Below, piece after piece: positions 26,234 to 35,194 of a stretch of DNA of 57,351 bases. The notes below the pieces were generated by a model. That model was not told the origin of the DNA, did no database searches, and saw nothing but the letters and a program-made list of their open reading frames with translations. The translations under genes were made by a program, and so were the position numbers. Each line of letters opens with the position of its first letter. Within the stretch, counting starts at the first letter, position 1. The DNA comes from Erythrobacter sp. (GTDB taxonomy: Bacteria; Pseudomonadota; Alphaproteobacteria; Sphingomonadales; Sphingomonadaceae). Location of the stretch: assembly GCA_013822125.1 (NCBI GenBank), contig PNJY01000006.1, forward strand, positions 1 to 57,351, written 5' to 3'.

Positions 26234-28753
26234 TCAGCCTTTCTTCTTCACCGGCTTGCGGCGGCTGGTTTTCTTCGCCTTGCCCTTCTTGGCCGGCCCC
26301 TTGGCAGCGCGCGCATCGATCAATTCGATCGCCTGTTCGTGCGTGATTTCTTCCGGCTTGATCGTCTTGGGAATGGTGGCGTTGGTTGCGCCATCGGTGA
26401 CGTATGGGCCATAGCGCCCTGGCATCACCTTGATTTCGCCGCCGCTTGTCGGATGCGCGCCCAGCGTGGCGATCGGCTCGGCCTTGGCCCGCCCTTCCCC
26501 GCCGTTCTTACGGTTCGCCGCTTCGGCCAGCGCCGCGACCGCAGCGTTCATGCCCACGTCGAACACTTCGCGCGTGCCCGCCAGCTTGGCGTATTTGCCA
26601 TCGTGGCGAAGATAAGGGCCATAGCGGCCGATATTGGCTTCGATCTCCTGCCCGGTTTCGGGATGCTGGCCGACAATGCGCGGCAGGCCGAGCAGTCGGG
26701 CAGCCCAATCGAGGTCGAAATCATCGATATCCTTGGGGATCGAGGCGCGTTTAGCCTCCTTGCCCTCGCCCATTTCGACATAGGCACCAAACCGCCCCGT
26801 CTTGCGGCGGATTTCCTCACCCGTTTCGGGATGTGCGCCCATCACGCCGTCATCCTCGCCAGCATCGCCCCCGTTCCCGGCCTGCGCAAAGCGGCGGGTG
26901 AACTTGCATTCGGGATAGTTCGAGCAGGCGACAAAGGCACCAAAGCGACCACCGCGAAGCGACAGACGGCCTTCCCCGCAATTGGGGCAGAGGCGCGGGT
27001 CCGAGCCATCTTCGCGCGGCGGGAAGAGATAATCGGAGAGATATTCGTCGAGCGCGCCCGTCACCTCTGACGGCAGCTTTTCCATGACCTCGTCGGCCTT
27101 GGGCTTGAAGTCGTGCCAGAACTTGCCGAGCAGCGCCTTGTAATCTTCGCGCCCGCCCGAAACCTCGTCGAGCTCGTCCTCCATTCCGGCAGTGAAATCG
27201 AACGCGACATAGGTGGGGAAGAAGCGTTCGAGGAACACCGTCAGTAGCCGCCCCGATTCCTCGGCAAAGAAACGGTTTTTCTCCATCCGCACATAGTCGC
27301 GGTCGCGCAACGTCTGGATGGTCGAGGCATATGTCGAAGGCCGACCAATGCCGAGCTCCTCGAGCCGCTTGACCAAGCTCGCTTCGGAAAAACGCGGCGG
27401 CGGCTGGGTGAAGTGTTGATCTGCATCGACCGCGCGTTTCAGCGGGCAATCGCCCCGGTGCATCACCGGCAGCAACGCCTCGCTCTCGTCATCGTCAGCT
27501 TTGATGTCGCGCCCTTCCTCATAGACCGCGAGGAAGCCGGGGAACTTCACCACCTGCCCGGTGGCGCGCAATTCGTGCCTGCCCGTGGCCTCGCGCAGCG
27601 TCACCGTGGTGCGTTCAAGCTGGGCCGATGCCATCTGGCTCGCCATCGCGCGCCGGAAGATCAGCGTATAGAGCTTGCCCTCGTCGCCAGATCCGGCATG
27701 CTCGCGGCTGAAATTGGTGGGACGGATCGCCTCGTGCGCTTCCTGCGCGTTTTTGGCCTTGGTCGAATAGAAGCGCGGCTTTTCGGGCAGGAACGCGGCG
27801 TCATATCGCTCAGAAATGGCATCGCGCAGCGCGTGAATGGCACCCATGTCCATCTGCACACCGTCGGTGCGCATATAGGTGATCGCGCCCGCTTCGTAGA
27901 GCGATTGCGCGAGCCGCATGGTGTGGCTGGCGGAATAGCCCAGCTTGCGCGCGGCCTCCTGTTGCAGTGTCGAGGTGGTGAAGGGCGGCGCGGGGTTGCG
28001 CTTGAGCGGCCTGGTCTCGATCTCCTCGACGGTGAAGCGCCCCGCCTCCACCGCTGCCTTGGCGGCAAGCGCGCTACCCTCGTCCCCCAGAGTCAGCCGG
28101 TCGAGCTTGTTGCCCTCGAACTTGACCAATCGGGCGTCGAATGCGGTGCCATCATGCTCTAACCGGGCAATGACCGACCAGTATTCCTGCGCCCGGAAAT
28201 GCTCGATCTCGCTCTCGCGATCGACGATCAGACGCAACGCGACCGATTGAACGCGGCCCGCGCTCTTGGCGCCGGGCAGCTTGCGCCACAACACCGGCGA
28301 GAGCGTGAAGCCGAACAGATAATCGAGTGCGCGGCGCGCCAGATAGGCGTCGATCAGATCCATGTCGAGTTCGCGCGGGTGTGCCATCGCTTCGGTCACA
28401 ACGCTCTTGGTGATGGCGTTGAAGGTGACGCGCTCGACCTTGGCGGGCAGGCTTTTGCGCTTGGCCAGCAGCTCGCGAACATGCCAGCTGATCGCCTCGC
28501 CCTCGCGGTCAGGGTCGGTCGCGAGGATCAGCCGGTCTGCCTTCTTCGCGGCATCGGCGATTTCCTTGAAGCGGCTCTGCTTGTCGCGGTAGAGTTCCCA
28601 ATCCATCGCGAAATCTTCGTCCGGGCGCACGCTGCCATCCTTGGGCGGCAGGTCGCGGACATGGCCGTAGCTGGCCAGGACCTTGAAGTCCCCGCCCAGA
28701 TATTTCTCGATGGTTTTCGCCTTGGCCGGCGATTCTACGATGACGAGTTGCAT
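26234..28753 (-). CDS. topA: DNA topoisomerase I
   Basis: 839 residues. The Toprim domain begins LVIVESPAKAKTIEKYLG with the acidic metal site DPDREGEAISWH. The catalytic Tyr lies in GAITYMRTDG, and the PPFTTSTLQQEAARKLG segment is conserved. One four-cysteine zinc finger (CPNC ... CSNYPEC) is followed by several repeats of the topoisomerase C-terminal type with GRYGPYL/GRFGAYV, and a Lys/Arg-rich tail (KKTSRRKPVKKKG). The enzyme relaxes negative supercoils. It follows dprA on the same strand, with a 20-bp near-perfect palindrome in the 84-base gap. Confidence 0.96.
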   Translation of the reverse strand: MQLVIVESPAKAKTIEKYLGGDFKVLASYGHVRDLPPKDGSVRPDEDFAMDWELYRDKQSRFKEIADAAKKADRLILATDPDREGEAISWHVRELLAKRKSLPAKVERVTFNAITKSVVTEAMAHPRELDMDLIDAYLARRALDYLFGFTLSPVLWRKLPGAKSAGRVQSVALRLIVDRESEIEHFRAQEYWSVIARLEHDGTAFDARLVKFEGNKLDRLTLGDEGSALAAKAAVEAGRFTVEEIETRPLKRNPAPPFTTSTLQQEAARKLGYSASHTMRLAQSLYEAGAITYMRTDGVQMDMGAIHALRDAISERYDAAFLPEKPRFYSTKAKNAQEAHEAIRPTNFSREHAGSGDEGKLYTLIFRRAMASQMASAQLERTTVTLREATGRHELRATGQVVKFPGFLAVYEEGRDIKADDDESEALLPVMHRGDCPLKRAVDADQHFTQPPPRFSEASLVKRLEELGIGRPSTYASTIQTLRDRDYVRMEKNRFFAEESGRLLTVFLERFFPTYVAFDFTAGMEDELDEVSGGREDYKALLGKFWHDFKPKADEVMEKLPSEVTGALDEYLSDYLFPPREDGSDPRLCPNCGEGRLSLRGGRFGAFVACSNYPECKFTRRFAQAGNGGDAGEDDGVMGAHPETGEEIRRKTGRFGAYVEMGEGKEAKRASIPKDIDDFDLDWAARLLGLPRIVGQHPETGQEIEANIGRYGPYLRHDGKYAKLAGTREVFDVGMNAAVAALAEAANRKNGGEGRAKAEPIATLGAHPTSGGEIKVMPGRYGPYVTDGATNATIPKTIKPEEITHEQAIELIDARAAKGPAKKGKAKKTSRRKPVKKKG

Positions 28754-28775
28754 GGAGCCCCTGAATGTCCCTTAT

Positions 28776-28795
28776 GCGTATGTGTACACGTACGC
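28776..28795. promoter_or_regulatory. Palindrome upstream of topA, candidate operator
   Basis: GCGTATGTGT/ACACGTACGC: the two 10-base halves match at 9 of 10 paired positions, with no spacer. It begins 23 bases upstream of the topA ATG. It could be a repressor site at a topA promoter or simply a local palindrome; I know no regulator with this exact site. Confidence 0.4.
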
Positions 28796-28837
28796 GCGAG
28801 GGTGGGGGAGGTAATCCGGGCGCGTCAAGTGGGGCGT

Positions 28838-29941
28838 TCAACCCCTCACTGAAACCCGCCCGCCAGCGTGCCGTTCGAGCTGCCCGGCGATCTCCATCTC
28901 CATCAGCGCCAGTTGCACCGCGGCAGCGCTGGCCCCCGATTGACGGATCAGTTCATCGACCGCGACGGGCGCAGTGGCGAGCAGGCTGGCAATCTGGGCT
29001 GGCTCAGCCTCGGCCAACTCGTCAGGCAGATAGTCGAAGCTGGTCGCCGCCTCGCGAAAGCTCGAACGCGGGGTGCCGTCGAAGCTGCTGAGGAGCTCGA
29101 TTACGTCGTCGGGAGATTGCACCAGCACTGCACCCTCGCGGATCAGCTGGTTGCAGCCTTGCGAACGCGCATCGAGCGGCGAGCCGGGGATCGCCATCAC
29201 CTCCCTGCCGGCCTCGCCCGCGAGCCGCGCGGTGATGAGCGAGCCGGATTTGGGTGCTGCCTCGACCACCAGCGTGCCAGTCGCCAGCCCGGCAATGATA
29301 CGATTGCGGCTGGGAAAATGGCTGCCACGCGGTTCGGTGCCCGGCGGCTGCTCGGCCAGCAGCAGGCCCTTAGCCGCGATGCGTTCTTGTAATTGGGCAT
29401 GCTGCGGCGGATAGGCCACGTCGATACCGCTTGCGATCACGCCGATCGTTGCCGGAAATGCGCCCTCGTGCGCCGCACCGTCGATCCCGCGCGCGAGGCC
29501 AGAAACCACGCAATAGCCCGCTTGCGCCAATGCGCTCGCGAATTCGCGCGCCAGCTTTACCGCCGCCGCACTGGCATTACGCGCCCCGACCATGGCCACA
29601 CAGGGCCGCGCCGCGAGGGACAAGTCGCCGCGCCAGGTGAGGATCGGCGGCGCGCTGTCCAGCTCGCCCAGCAGCGCGGGATAATCGGGTGCATCGTGGA
29701 ACAGATAGCGTGCCCCGGCCTTGCGCACCGCGGCAATCTCCGCCTCCACCGCATCGCGATTTGCAGGCCGATAGCTGCGGGTGCTCCGGCTTCCGAGATC
29801 AGGCAAAGCCTCGAGCGCGGCAGCCGCATTGCCAAAGCGCGCCAGCAATTGGCGATAGCTCACCGGGCCGATGTTGGGAGAGCGCAGCAGGCGGATGCGC
29901 GCAAAAGCTTCGTCTTGTGACAGCACTGCGCTTGCGCTCAC
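28838..29941 (-). CDS. dprA: DNA-processing protein DprA
   Basis: 367 residues from a GTG at 29941 that overlaps the plsY stop (GTGA). An N-terminal SAM-like helical region is followed by the Rossmann-like DprA/Smf domain with MVGARNASAAAVKLAREF, VVSGLARGIDGAAHEGA, GSHFPSRNRIIAGL and EAAPKSGSLITARLAGE. A small C-terminal winged-helix-like domain ends the protein. DprA loads RecA on incoming single-stranded DNA in natural transformation. Many bacteria not known to be transformable also carry it. It lies between plsY and topA. Confidence 0.94.
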   Translation of the reverse strand: MSASAVLSQDEAFARIRLLRSPNIGPVSYRQLLARFGNAAAALEALPDLGSRSTRSYRPANRDAVEAEIAAVRKAGARYLFHDAPDYPALLGELDSAPPILTWRGDLSLAARPCVAMVGARNASAAAVKLAREFASALAQAGYCVVSGLARGIDGAAHEGAFPATIGVIASGIDVAYPPQHAQLQERIAAKGLLLAEQPPGTEPRGSHFPSRNRIIAGLATGTLVVEAAPKSGSLITARLAGEAGREVMAIPGSPLDARSQGCNQLIREGAVLVQSPDDVIELLSSFDGTPRSSFREAATSFDYLPDELAEAEPAQIASLLATAPVAVDELIRQSGASAAAVQLALMEMEIAGQLERHAGGRVSVRG

Positions 29942-30522
29942 TTCTTGCCGCCGACCCTGGGTTCCTCGCCCCGTATCAGCCTGCCAATATTGGCGCGGTG
30001 GAGCCAAAGGATCAGCAGCGCGATTCCCGCCAGAACGGGGAAGAACTGCGGATATCCCAGCAAAGGCGCGGCAACGGCCGCTGCCACCACCGCACTCATC
30101 CCCGCAAGCGAGGAAATGCGGAAAATCGCCAGCACCGCAACCCACACCAGCGCGTAGGCTGCTCCCAGCGGCCATGCCAGGCCCAGCGCAACGCCAGCAT
30201 TGGTCGCCACCCCCTTGCCGCCCTTGAACCTGAGCCAGACCGGGAAGCAGTGGCCCACCACCACCGCGCCTGCAGCAATAGCCATCGCGCTCTCGCCCCA
30301 CAGCTTGCCCGCTGCGAACACTACGAGAAATCCCTTGGCCAGATCGAGCAGCAAGGTGGCCGCAGCCAACCCCTTGTTGCCTGTGCGCAGGACATTGGTC
30401 GCGCCGATATTGCCGCTACCGATTGCACGCACATCGCCAAGGCCCGCGGCCCGCGTCAGCAGCAGCCCGAAGGGAATCGAGCCCGCCAGATATCCCAGCA
30501 CCGCAGCGTAGAGCGATTCCAC
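29938..30522 (-). CDS. plsY: Glycerol-3-phosphate acyltransferase PlsY
   Basis: 194 residues from a GTG at 30522. Conserved segments: GYLAGSIPFGLLL, GSGNIGATNVLRTGNK, GHCFPVWLRFKGGKGVATN. Five or so membrane helices. It acylates glycerol-3-phosphate from acyl-phosphate, the first membrane step of phospholipid synthesis. Coupled to dprA by GTGA overlap. Confidence 0.95.
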   Translation of the reverse strand: MESLYAAVLGYLAGSIPFGLLLTRAAGLGDVRAIGSGNIGATNVLRTGNKGLAAATLLLDLAKGFLVVFAAGKLWGESAMAIAAGAVVVGHCFPVWLRFKGGKGVATNAGVALGLAWPLGAAYALVWVAVLAIFRISSLAGMSAVVAAAVAAPLLGYPQFFPVLAGIALLILWLHRANIGRLIRGEEPRVGGKK

Positions 30523-30537
30523 CTGATTTCCCTCGTC

Positions 30538-30649
30538 CGTTCGGGCTGAGCTTGTCGAAGCCCTGCACTTCTTCTAGCAAACAATTTCCCAAATGAAATA
30601 CGGCCGTTGGGTCTTGCCCACCTGCGGTTCCGACCAGCTCAGGGCGAAC
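30538..30649. repeat. Degenerate palindromic repeat (GAGCTTGTCGAAG family) between plsY and murI
   Basis: Left part GTTCGGGCTGAGCTTGTCGAAG, right part CCGACCAGCTCAGGGCGAAC: inverted but with several mismatches, unlike the perfect copy at 7728-7790. It occupies most of the 140-base divergent gap and ends 13 bases before the murI start. Confidence 0.65.
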
Positions 30650-30662
30650 AAGTTGGATCACA

Positions 30663-31457
30663 TTGGACAAGAACGCCCCCATCCTGCTGTTCGATTCCGG
30701 CGTTGGCGGGCTCAGCGTCCTGGCCGAGGTGCGCAAGCTGGTGCCCGATGCGCGGCTGATCTACGCCGCCGATCTTGCGGGTCTGCCCTATGGCGCCAAG
30801 TCAGAGGCGCAGATTGCCGCGCGGGTCGCGGGGCTGCTGGGCCGGATGAGCGAGCGTTATCGCCCCCGGCTCGCCTGCATCGCCTGCAATACCGCCAGCA
30901 CAATCGCGCTGGGCATGGTTCGCGATGTCCTCGAAATCCCGGTCGTGGGCACCGTCCCCGCGATCAAGCCCGCCGCCGCGCTAAGCAAAAGCGGAGTGAT
31001 CGGTCTGCTCGGCACCGAAGCAACGATCCGGCAGCCCTACGTCGATAATCTCGAGCGCGAATTTGCCGCAGGCAAGCATCTGCTGCGCTTCGCCGCGCCG
31101 GGCCTGGTCGAGGCAGCCGAGGCCAAGCTGCGCGGCAAGCCGGTCGACCGCGCGGCGATTGATGCCGCGGTCAAAGGCCTGCGCGCGATGGAACACGGCG
31201 ATGAAATCGACGTGGTGGTGCTTGCCTGCACCCATTTTCCGCTGCTCGCTGATGAATTGTCCGAAGCGCTCGGGCCCGATGTGCAGCTGATCGACGGTGC
31301 GGCGGGAATCGCGCTGCGGATCGCAAGCCTGACCAGCGGGCAGCAGTTCGGGAACCCGGAGGGCAATCTCGCGGTCACCACCGGCGCAATTGAATCGCTT
31401 GAGGCGTTGGCCCCCGCATTGGCCAGCCATGGCATTTCCCGGCTTGAACGGTTCTGA
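30663..31457 (+). CDS. murI: Glutamate racemase
   Basis: 264 residues from a TTG at 30663; no ATG or GTG lies at a sensible distance. FDSGVGGLSVL at the N-terminus, the first catalytic Cys in ACNTAST and the second in VLACTHFPLL are diagnostic. It supplies D-glutamate for peptidoglycan. Divergent from plsY across a degenerate palindromic repeat, which leaves little room for a separate promoter. Confidence 0.95.
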   Translation: MDKNAPILLFDSGVGGLSVLAEVRKLVPDARLIYAADLAGLPYGAKSEAQIAARVAGLLGRMSERYRPRLACIACNTASTIALGMVRDVLEIPVVGTVPAIKPAAALSKSGVIGLLGTEATIRQPYVDNLEREFAAGKHLLRFAAPGLVEAAEAKLRGKPVDRAAIDAAVKGLRAMEHGDEIDVVVLACTHFPLLADELSEALGPDVQLIDGAAGIALRIASLTSGQQFGNPEGNLAVTTGAIESLEALAPALASHGISRLERF

Positions 31458-31505
31458 TGCCGGAAACGGGCCTGCTGTGACAGCCCCGGCCATCAACGAG
31501 GGAAC

Positions 31506-31522
31506 TTGCGAGTCGTTCGCAA
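31506..31522. promoter_or_regulatory. Inverted repeat upstream of hemA, candidate operator
   Basis: TTGCGA-gtcgt-TCGCAA, a perfect 6-bp inverted repeat in the 157-base gap before hemA, about 93 bases upstream of its GTG. It has operator-like size and symmetry. It is not an FNR box (TTGAT-N4-ATCAA), and I cannot assign a regulator. The rest of the gap shows nothing clear. Confidence 0.4.
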
Positions 31523-31614
31523 AGATCGCGGTGGAAATGCCCGGACTTTGCCCCTAAATCCGCAGCCATCAGGGGCAGCCGGGCACCCGGCGCTATGCAG
31601 CGGAACAACGCCAA

Positions 31615-32835
31615 GTGAATTACGGCCAGATTTTCGACAAGGCGATTGACCGGCTCCATGCAGAGGGGCGCTATCGCGTTTTCATCGACATCATGCGCAA
31701 CAAGGGAGCCTATCCCAATGCGCGCTGTTTTCACGGGCATAACGGCCCCAAGCCGATCACAGTGTGGTGTTCGAACGACTATCTCGCCATGGGGCAACAC
31801 CCCAAGGTCGTCACCGCGATGGAAGAGGCGCTGCATGATGTCGGCGCAGGCAGCGGCGGCACCCGCAATATCGGCGGCAATACGCACTATCACGTCGAAC
31901 TCGAGCGCGAACTGGCCGACCTCCACGGCAAGGACGGCGCGCTGCTGTTTACCAGCGGCTATGTCTCGAATGACGCCACGCTATCGACGCTTGCCAAGCT
32001 GCTACCCGGCTGCGTGATCTTTTCAGACGAGTTGAACCACGCCAGTATGATCGCGGGTATCCGCAATTCGGGCTGCGAAAAGCGCGTGTTCCGCCACAAC
32101 GATCCGGTTCATCTGGAGGAACTGCTCGCCACCGAGGATCCCGAAACGCCCAAGGTCATCGCCTTCGAAAGCGTCTATTCGATGGACGGCGACGTCGCGC
32201 CGATCCATGCCTTCTGCGACCTTGCCGAAAAGTACAACGCGCTGACTTATATCGACGAGGTTCACGCGGTGGGTATGTATGGCAAGCGTGGCGGCGGAAT
32301 TTCGGAACGTGACGAGGCCGCACACCGGATCGACATTATCGAAGGCACCTTGGGCAAGGCGTTCGGCGTGATGGGCGGTTATATCGCGGCTGATACCCGC
32401 GTGATCGACTGCATCCGCTCCTATGCGCCGGGCTTCATCTTCACTACTTCGCTTTCTCCCGTGCTGGTCGCAGGCGTGCTGGCGGCGGTGAAGCACCTCA
32501 AGGGTTCGAGCGATGAGCGCGACGCACAGCAGGCCAATGCCGCCCTGCTCAAGCGCAAGTTTGCCGATGCCGGCCTGCCGGTGATGGACAGCGTGACGCA
32601 TATCGTGCCGCTGATGGTCGGCGATCCGGTGCGCGCCAAGAAGATCAGCGACATTCTGCTCGCCGAATACGGCATGTATGTGCAGCCGATCAACTTCCCC
32701 ACCGTACCGCGCGGGACCGAACGGTTGCGCTTTACCCCCGGCCCGGCGCACAACGAGGCGATGATGGACGCGCTTACCGACGCACTGGTCGAAATCTGGG
32801 ACCGGCTGGAGCTGGATCTGAAGCGCGCGGCGTAG
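31615..32835 (+). CDS. hemA: 5-aminolevulinate synthase (C4 pathway)
   Basis: 406 residues from the GTG at 31615 ([15 protein letters not shown]). A class II PLP aminotransferase-fold enzyme: [50 protein letters not shown], and the PLP lysine in [14 protein letters not shown]. It condenses glycine and succinyl-CoA to 5-aminolevulinate, the first step of heme and bacteriochlorophyll synthesis in alphaproteobacteria. The propionyl-CoA operon in this window makes succinyl-CoA, one of its substrates. The converging DUF5694-type gene ends 73 bases downstream. Confidence 0.96.
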   Translation: MNYGQIFDKAIDRLHAEGRYRVFIDIMRNKGAYPNARCFHGHNGPKPITVWCSNDYLAMGQHPKVVTAMEEALHDVGAGSGGTRNIGGNTHYHVELERELADLHGKDGALLFTSGYVSNDATLSTLAKLLPGCVIFSDELNHASMIAGIRNSGCEKRVFRHNDPVHLEELLATEDPETPKVIAFESVYSMDGDVAPIHAFCDLAEKYNALTYIDEVHAVGMYGKRGGGISERDEAAHRIDIIEGTLGKAFGVMGGYIAADTRVIDCIRSYAPGFIFTTSLSPVLVAGVLAAVKHLKGSSDERDAQQANAALLKRKFADAGLPVMDSVTHIVPLMVGDPVRAKKISDILLAEYGMYVQPINFPTVPRGTERLRFTPGPAHNEAMMDALTDALVEIWDRLELDLKRAA

Positions 32836-32907
32836 TAAGCGGAGACATCAGGCGATTTCCTCCCAACTGTCGTGCCGTCGACTGCCTGATACCTGCTTCC
32901 CCTAACC

Positions 32908-33774
32908 TCACCGCGCCGCGATCTCGGACGCCGCTGCGGCCCCCAGCAGGTAAGTCATCGGCTCGACCAAGCGGTAACCTGGCGTGCGCGCGACGAAATG
33001 GCGCAGCCAGGTCGCGTGTCCGCTCCCAACGATTACCAACACCCGGTCGCCCGGCTGGGCAAACAGGTCGAGCTTGGCGAACATCTTGGCGTTGCGCATG
33101 TACCAATAGGCGTTGAGCTCGGCGCCGGGCTGGCTGTCGCCGTCGCCGATCTGCAGCATCGAGTAGTAGAGCAGGTCGTGCTGCTCCTCGACCACCGCAG
33201 CATCGTTGTGCAGGATCAGGCTCTCGGCCATCGATTGCTGGGCGAGCTGTTCCTGCTGGATCGCCACCTCCGCCTTTAGGTCGGCGATCAACCCCTCGAT
33301 GATGTGCGCCTGGCCGCTGGCGGTTGCGAATTCCTGCACCGCACCCATCGGGAAGTAATCAGGCTCCCCGTCCTCCGGCTGTTCGTCGAATCCGTAGACC
33401 GCGTCGTGCCCGAGCATGTCGGCGAGTCGGAAACCGAGCTGGACACTCTCGTTGCGACTCTCGCGGAGTAACTTCTCCACCTCGGCATATTCGGGGATTT
33501 CCTGCGCTGGCGGAGCGGCGCGCCACTCCACCGCGATGCGGGTCGGCTGCCACAGGGCGAGGGTCTCGGCGAGCACGGCGATCTCGCGCTGCCGCCGCGG
33601 TGAAAGCACGTCGTCGACCTGCATGTTCACAGCGTCGCGGCCGGGATTGGCCCAGTGAAAGGTGCCCAGCACCATGACCTCGACCTCGGGCGCGGCCGGG
33701 GCGGACTCGCCCTGTGCGAAGGAGGGTCCGGCGAGTCCCGCGAACAGGAACGAAAATGCGAGCGTGAACCTCAT
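32908..33774 (-). CDS. Secreted DUF5694-like protein
   Basis: 288 residues with a signal peptide (MRFTLAFSFLFAGLAGPSFAQ). The core starts VEVMVLGTFHWANPGRD and has IAVEWRAAPP and VLVIVGSGHATWLRHF near the end. This pattern, reminiscent of TraB/GumN-type hydrolase folds, is how I remember DUF5694 proteins; the biochemical role is unknown. The Shine-Dalgarno GGGAGG before its ATG lies in the 3' arm of a hairpin (33781-33818). It follows the decarboxylase gene on the same strand. Confidence 0.75.
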   Translation of the reverse strand: MRFTLAFSFLFAGLAGPSFAQGESAPAAPEVEVMVLGTFHWANPGRDAVNMQVDDVLSPRRQREIAVLAETLALWQPTRIAVEWRAAPPAQEIPEYAEVEKLLRESRNESVQLGFRLADMLGHDAVYGFDEQPEDGEPDYFPMGAVQEFATASGQAHIIEGLIADLKAEVAIQQEQLAQQSMAESLILHNDAAVVEEQHDLLYYSMLQIGDGDSQPGAELNAYWYMRNAKMFAKLDLFAQPGDRVLVIVGSGHATWLRHFVARTPGYRLVEPMTYLLGAAAASEIAAR

Positions 33775-33780
33775 GTAAAC

Positions 33781-33818
33781 CTCCCAAGGTGTATTGTTTG
33801 CATAACACGCCGTGGGAG
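33781..33818 (-). promoter_or_regulatory. Hairpin that pairs with the ribosome-binding site of the DUF5694-like gene
   Basis: In the minus-strand mRNA, CTCCCA pairs with TGGGAG and GTGT with ACAC around an ~11-base loop. The GGGAG of the 3' arm is the start of GGGAGG, the Shine-Dalgarno, 5-6 bases before the ATG at 33774. It could be a translational switch, an RNA thermometer, or the end of the upstream decarboxylase transcript. Confidence 0.45.
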
Positions 33819-33834
33819 CATTGCAAATTCGCCG

Positions 33835-35052
33835 CTACCGCAGGCTCACCACGTTATCGACCGCGGGCTTCAAGCGGCTGCCATCATAAATGCTTGCCAT
33901 CGGCTCGTCGGCCACCACAACCTGCTGCGCATTACCAAAGCCGTTGAAGCCGGTCTTCATCGCCGCGCCATAGGCCCCCAGCATACCGATCTCGACATAG
34001 TCGCCCGCCTCGATATCGGCGGGAAGCGCGAACGGCCCCTGCATGTAGTCGGCATCGTCGCAGGTCGGGCCATAGAACGAGAAGTCCTGCATGGACTCGC
34101 CCTCGGCATCGCCCAGCGCACGCACCGGGAAGCGCCAACCAACATGCGCCGCGTCATAGAGCGCGCCATAGGCCCCGTCGTTGATGAACAGCTCATCGCC
34201 GCGGCGCCGTTCCACGCGCACGATCAACGATGAATATTCGGCGCACAGCGCCCGGCCCGGTTCGCACCACAGCTCGGCATTATAGGCGATCGGCAGCGCT
34301 TCGAAATGGCGGGCGATGATCGCGAAGTAATCTTCCATCGCGGGCGGTTCGAGCCCGGGATAGATGCTGGGAAAACCGCCGCCCACGTCGATCATGTCGA
34401 TCACCACTCCAGCCTGCGCAATCGCAGCGCGGGTGCGGTCAAGCGCCTGGACAAAGGCGAACGGGCTCATTGCCTGGCTGCCGACATGGAAGCACACGCC
34501 CAGCCAGTCGCAATGCTGGCGCGCCCGCTGGAGCAAACGCGGAGCCTCGGTCAGATCGCAGCCGAACTTGCTGGCAAGCGAAAGCTCGGAATATTCGCTG
34601 GAAACGCGTAGCCGCACCGCCAGCCGCAGATCGCGCGCCGAATTGCCCTCGCCATCGCGGCAGGCATCGACGATCTTGGTCAGCTCTTCAGCCGTATCGA
34701 GGCTGAACGTCTTCACGCCGTGCCGATGATAAGCCTCGGCGATGGCTGCGGGCGTCTTGACCGGATGCATGAAGCACAGCACCGCCTGCGGCAGAGTGGC
34801 GCGCACCAGCCGCACTTCGGAAATCGATGCGACATCGTAATGCGTGATCCCCGCATCCCACAACACGCGCAACAGATCGGGCGAGGGATTGGCCTTTACC
34901 GCATAGAGCGACTTGCCCGGAAACTTCTCGATAAAGAAGCGGGCAGCGCGCACCGCGGCGTGCGGGCGATTGAGGATAACGGGTTCGTCCGGCGAAAGCG
35001 CGTGGACTACAGCCCGTGCATCTACAAAAACGTCATCAGGATGGATGTGCAA
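33835..35052 (-). CDS. Ornithine/lysine decarboxylase, alanine-racemase-fold (group IV) type
   Basis: 405 residues from a TTG at 35052 (LHIHPDDVFVDA, GGGGG upstream); a TTG at 35097 is the alternative. PLP lysine in YAVKANPSP, GSQAMSPFAF, the glycine loop in DVGGGFPSIYPG, EPGRALCAE, and the substrate-binding Cys/Asp in FYGPTCDDADY. These are hallmarks of eukaryotic-type ornithine decarboxylases, of which alphaproteobacteria carry lysine/ornithine dual forms. It makes putrescine (or cadaverine), the substrate for the carboxyspermidine genes just upstream on the same strand. Confidence 0.92.
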   Translation of the reverse strand: MHIHPDDVFVDARAVVHALSPDEPVILNRPHAAVRAARFFIEKFPGKSLYAVKANPSPDLLRVLWDAGITHYDVASISEVRLVRATLPQAVLCFMHPVKTPAAIAEAYHRHGVKTFSLDTAEELTKIVDACRDGEGNSARDLRLAVRLRVSSEYSELSLASKFGCDLTEAPRLLQRARQHCDWLGVCFHVGSQAMSPFAFVQALDRTRAAIAQAGVVIDMIDVGGGFPSIYPGLEPPAMEDYFAIIARHFEALPIAYNAELWCEPGRALCAEYSSLIVRVERRRGDELFINDGAYGALYDAAHVGWRFPVRALGDAEGESMQDFSFYGPTCDDADYMQGPFALPADIEAGDYVEIGMLGAYGAAMKTGFNGFGNAQQVVVADEPMASIYDGSRLKPAVDNVVSLR

Positions 35053-35194
35053 CTCAAGGGACCCCCAAAACGGTTTGTTGAAACCATGAAACGACAAGCT
35101 GCCTTGCGGTTAGGAAGTCCCCTTGGGGCAGCGGAGCGGTCCCTATAGACGCGACTGCATGAACCGCAAGTGAAATGTTGGGCGTTTTGCGCAA

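Noticed and set aside
32847-32890. ATCAGGC / GCCTGAT as a terminator between hemA and the DUF5694-like gene
   Set aside because: The arms are separated by about 30 bases with no U-tract; too weak to call.
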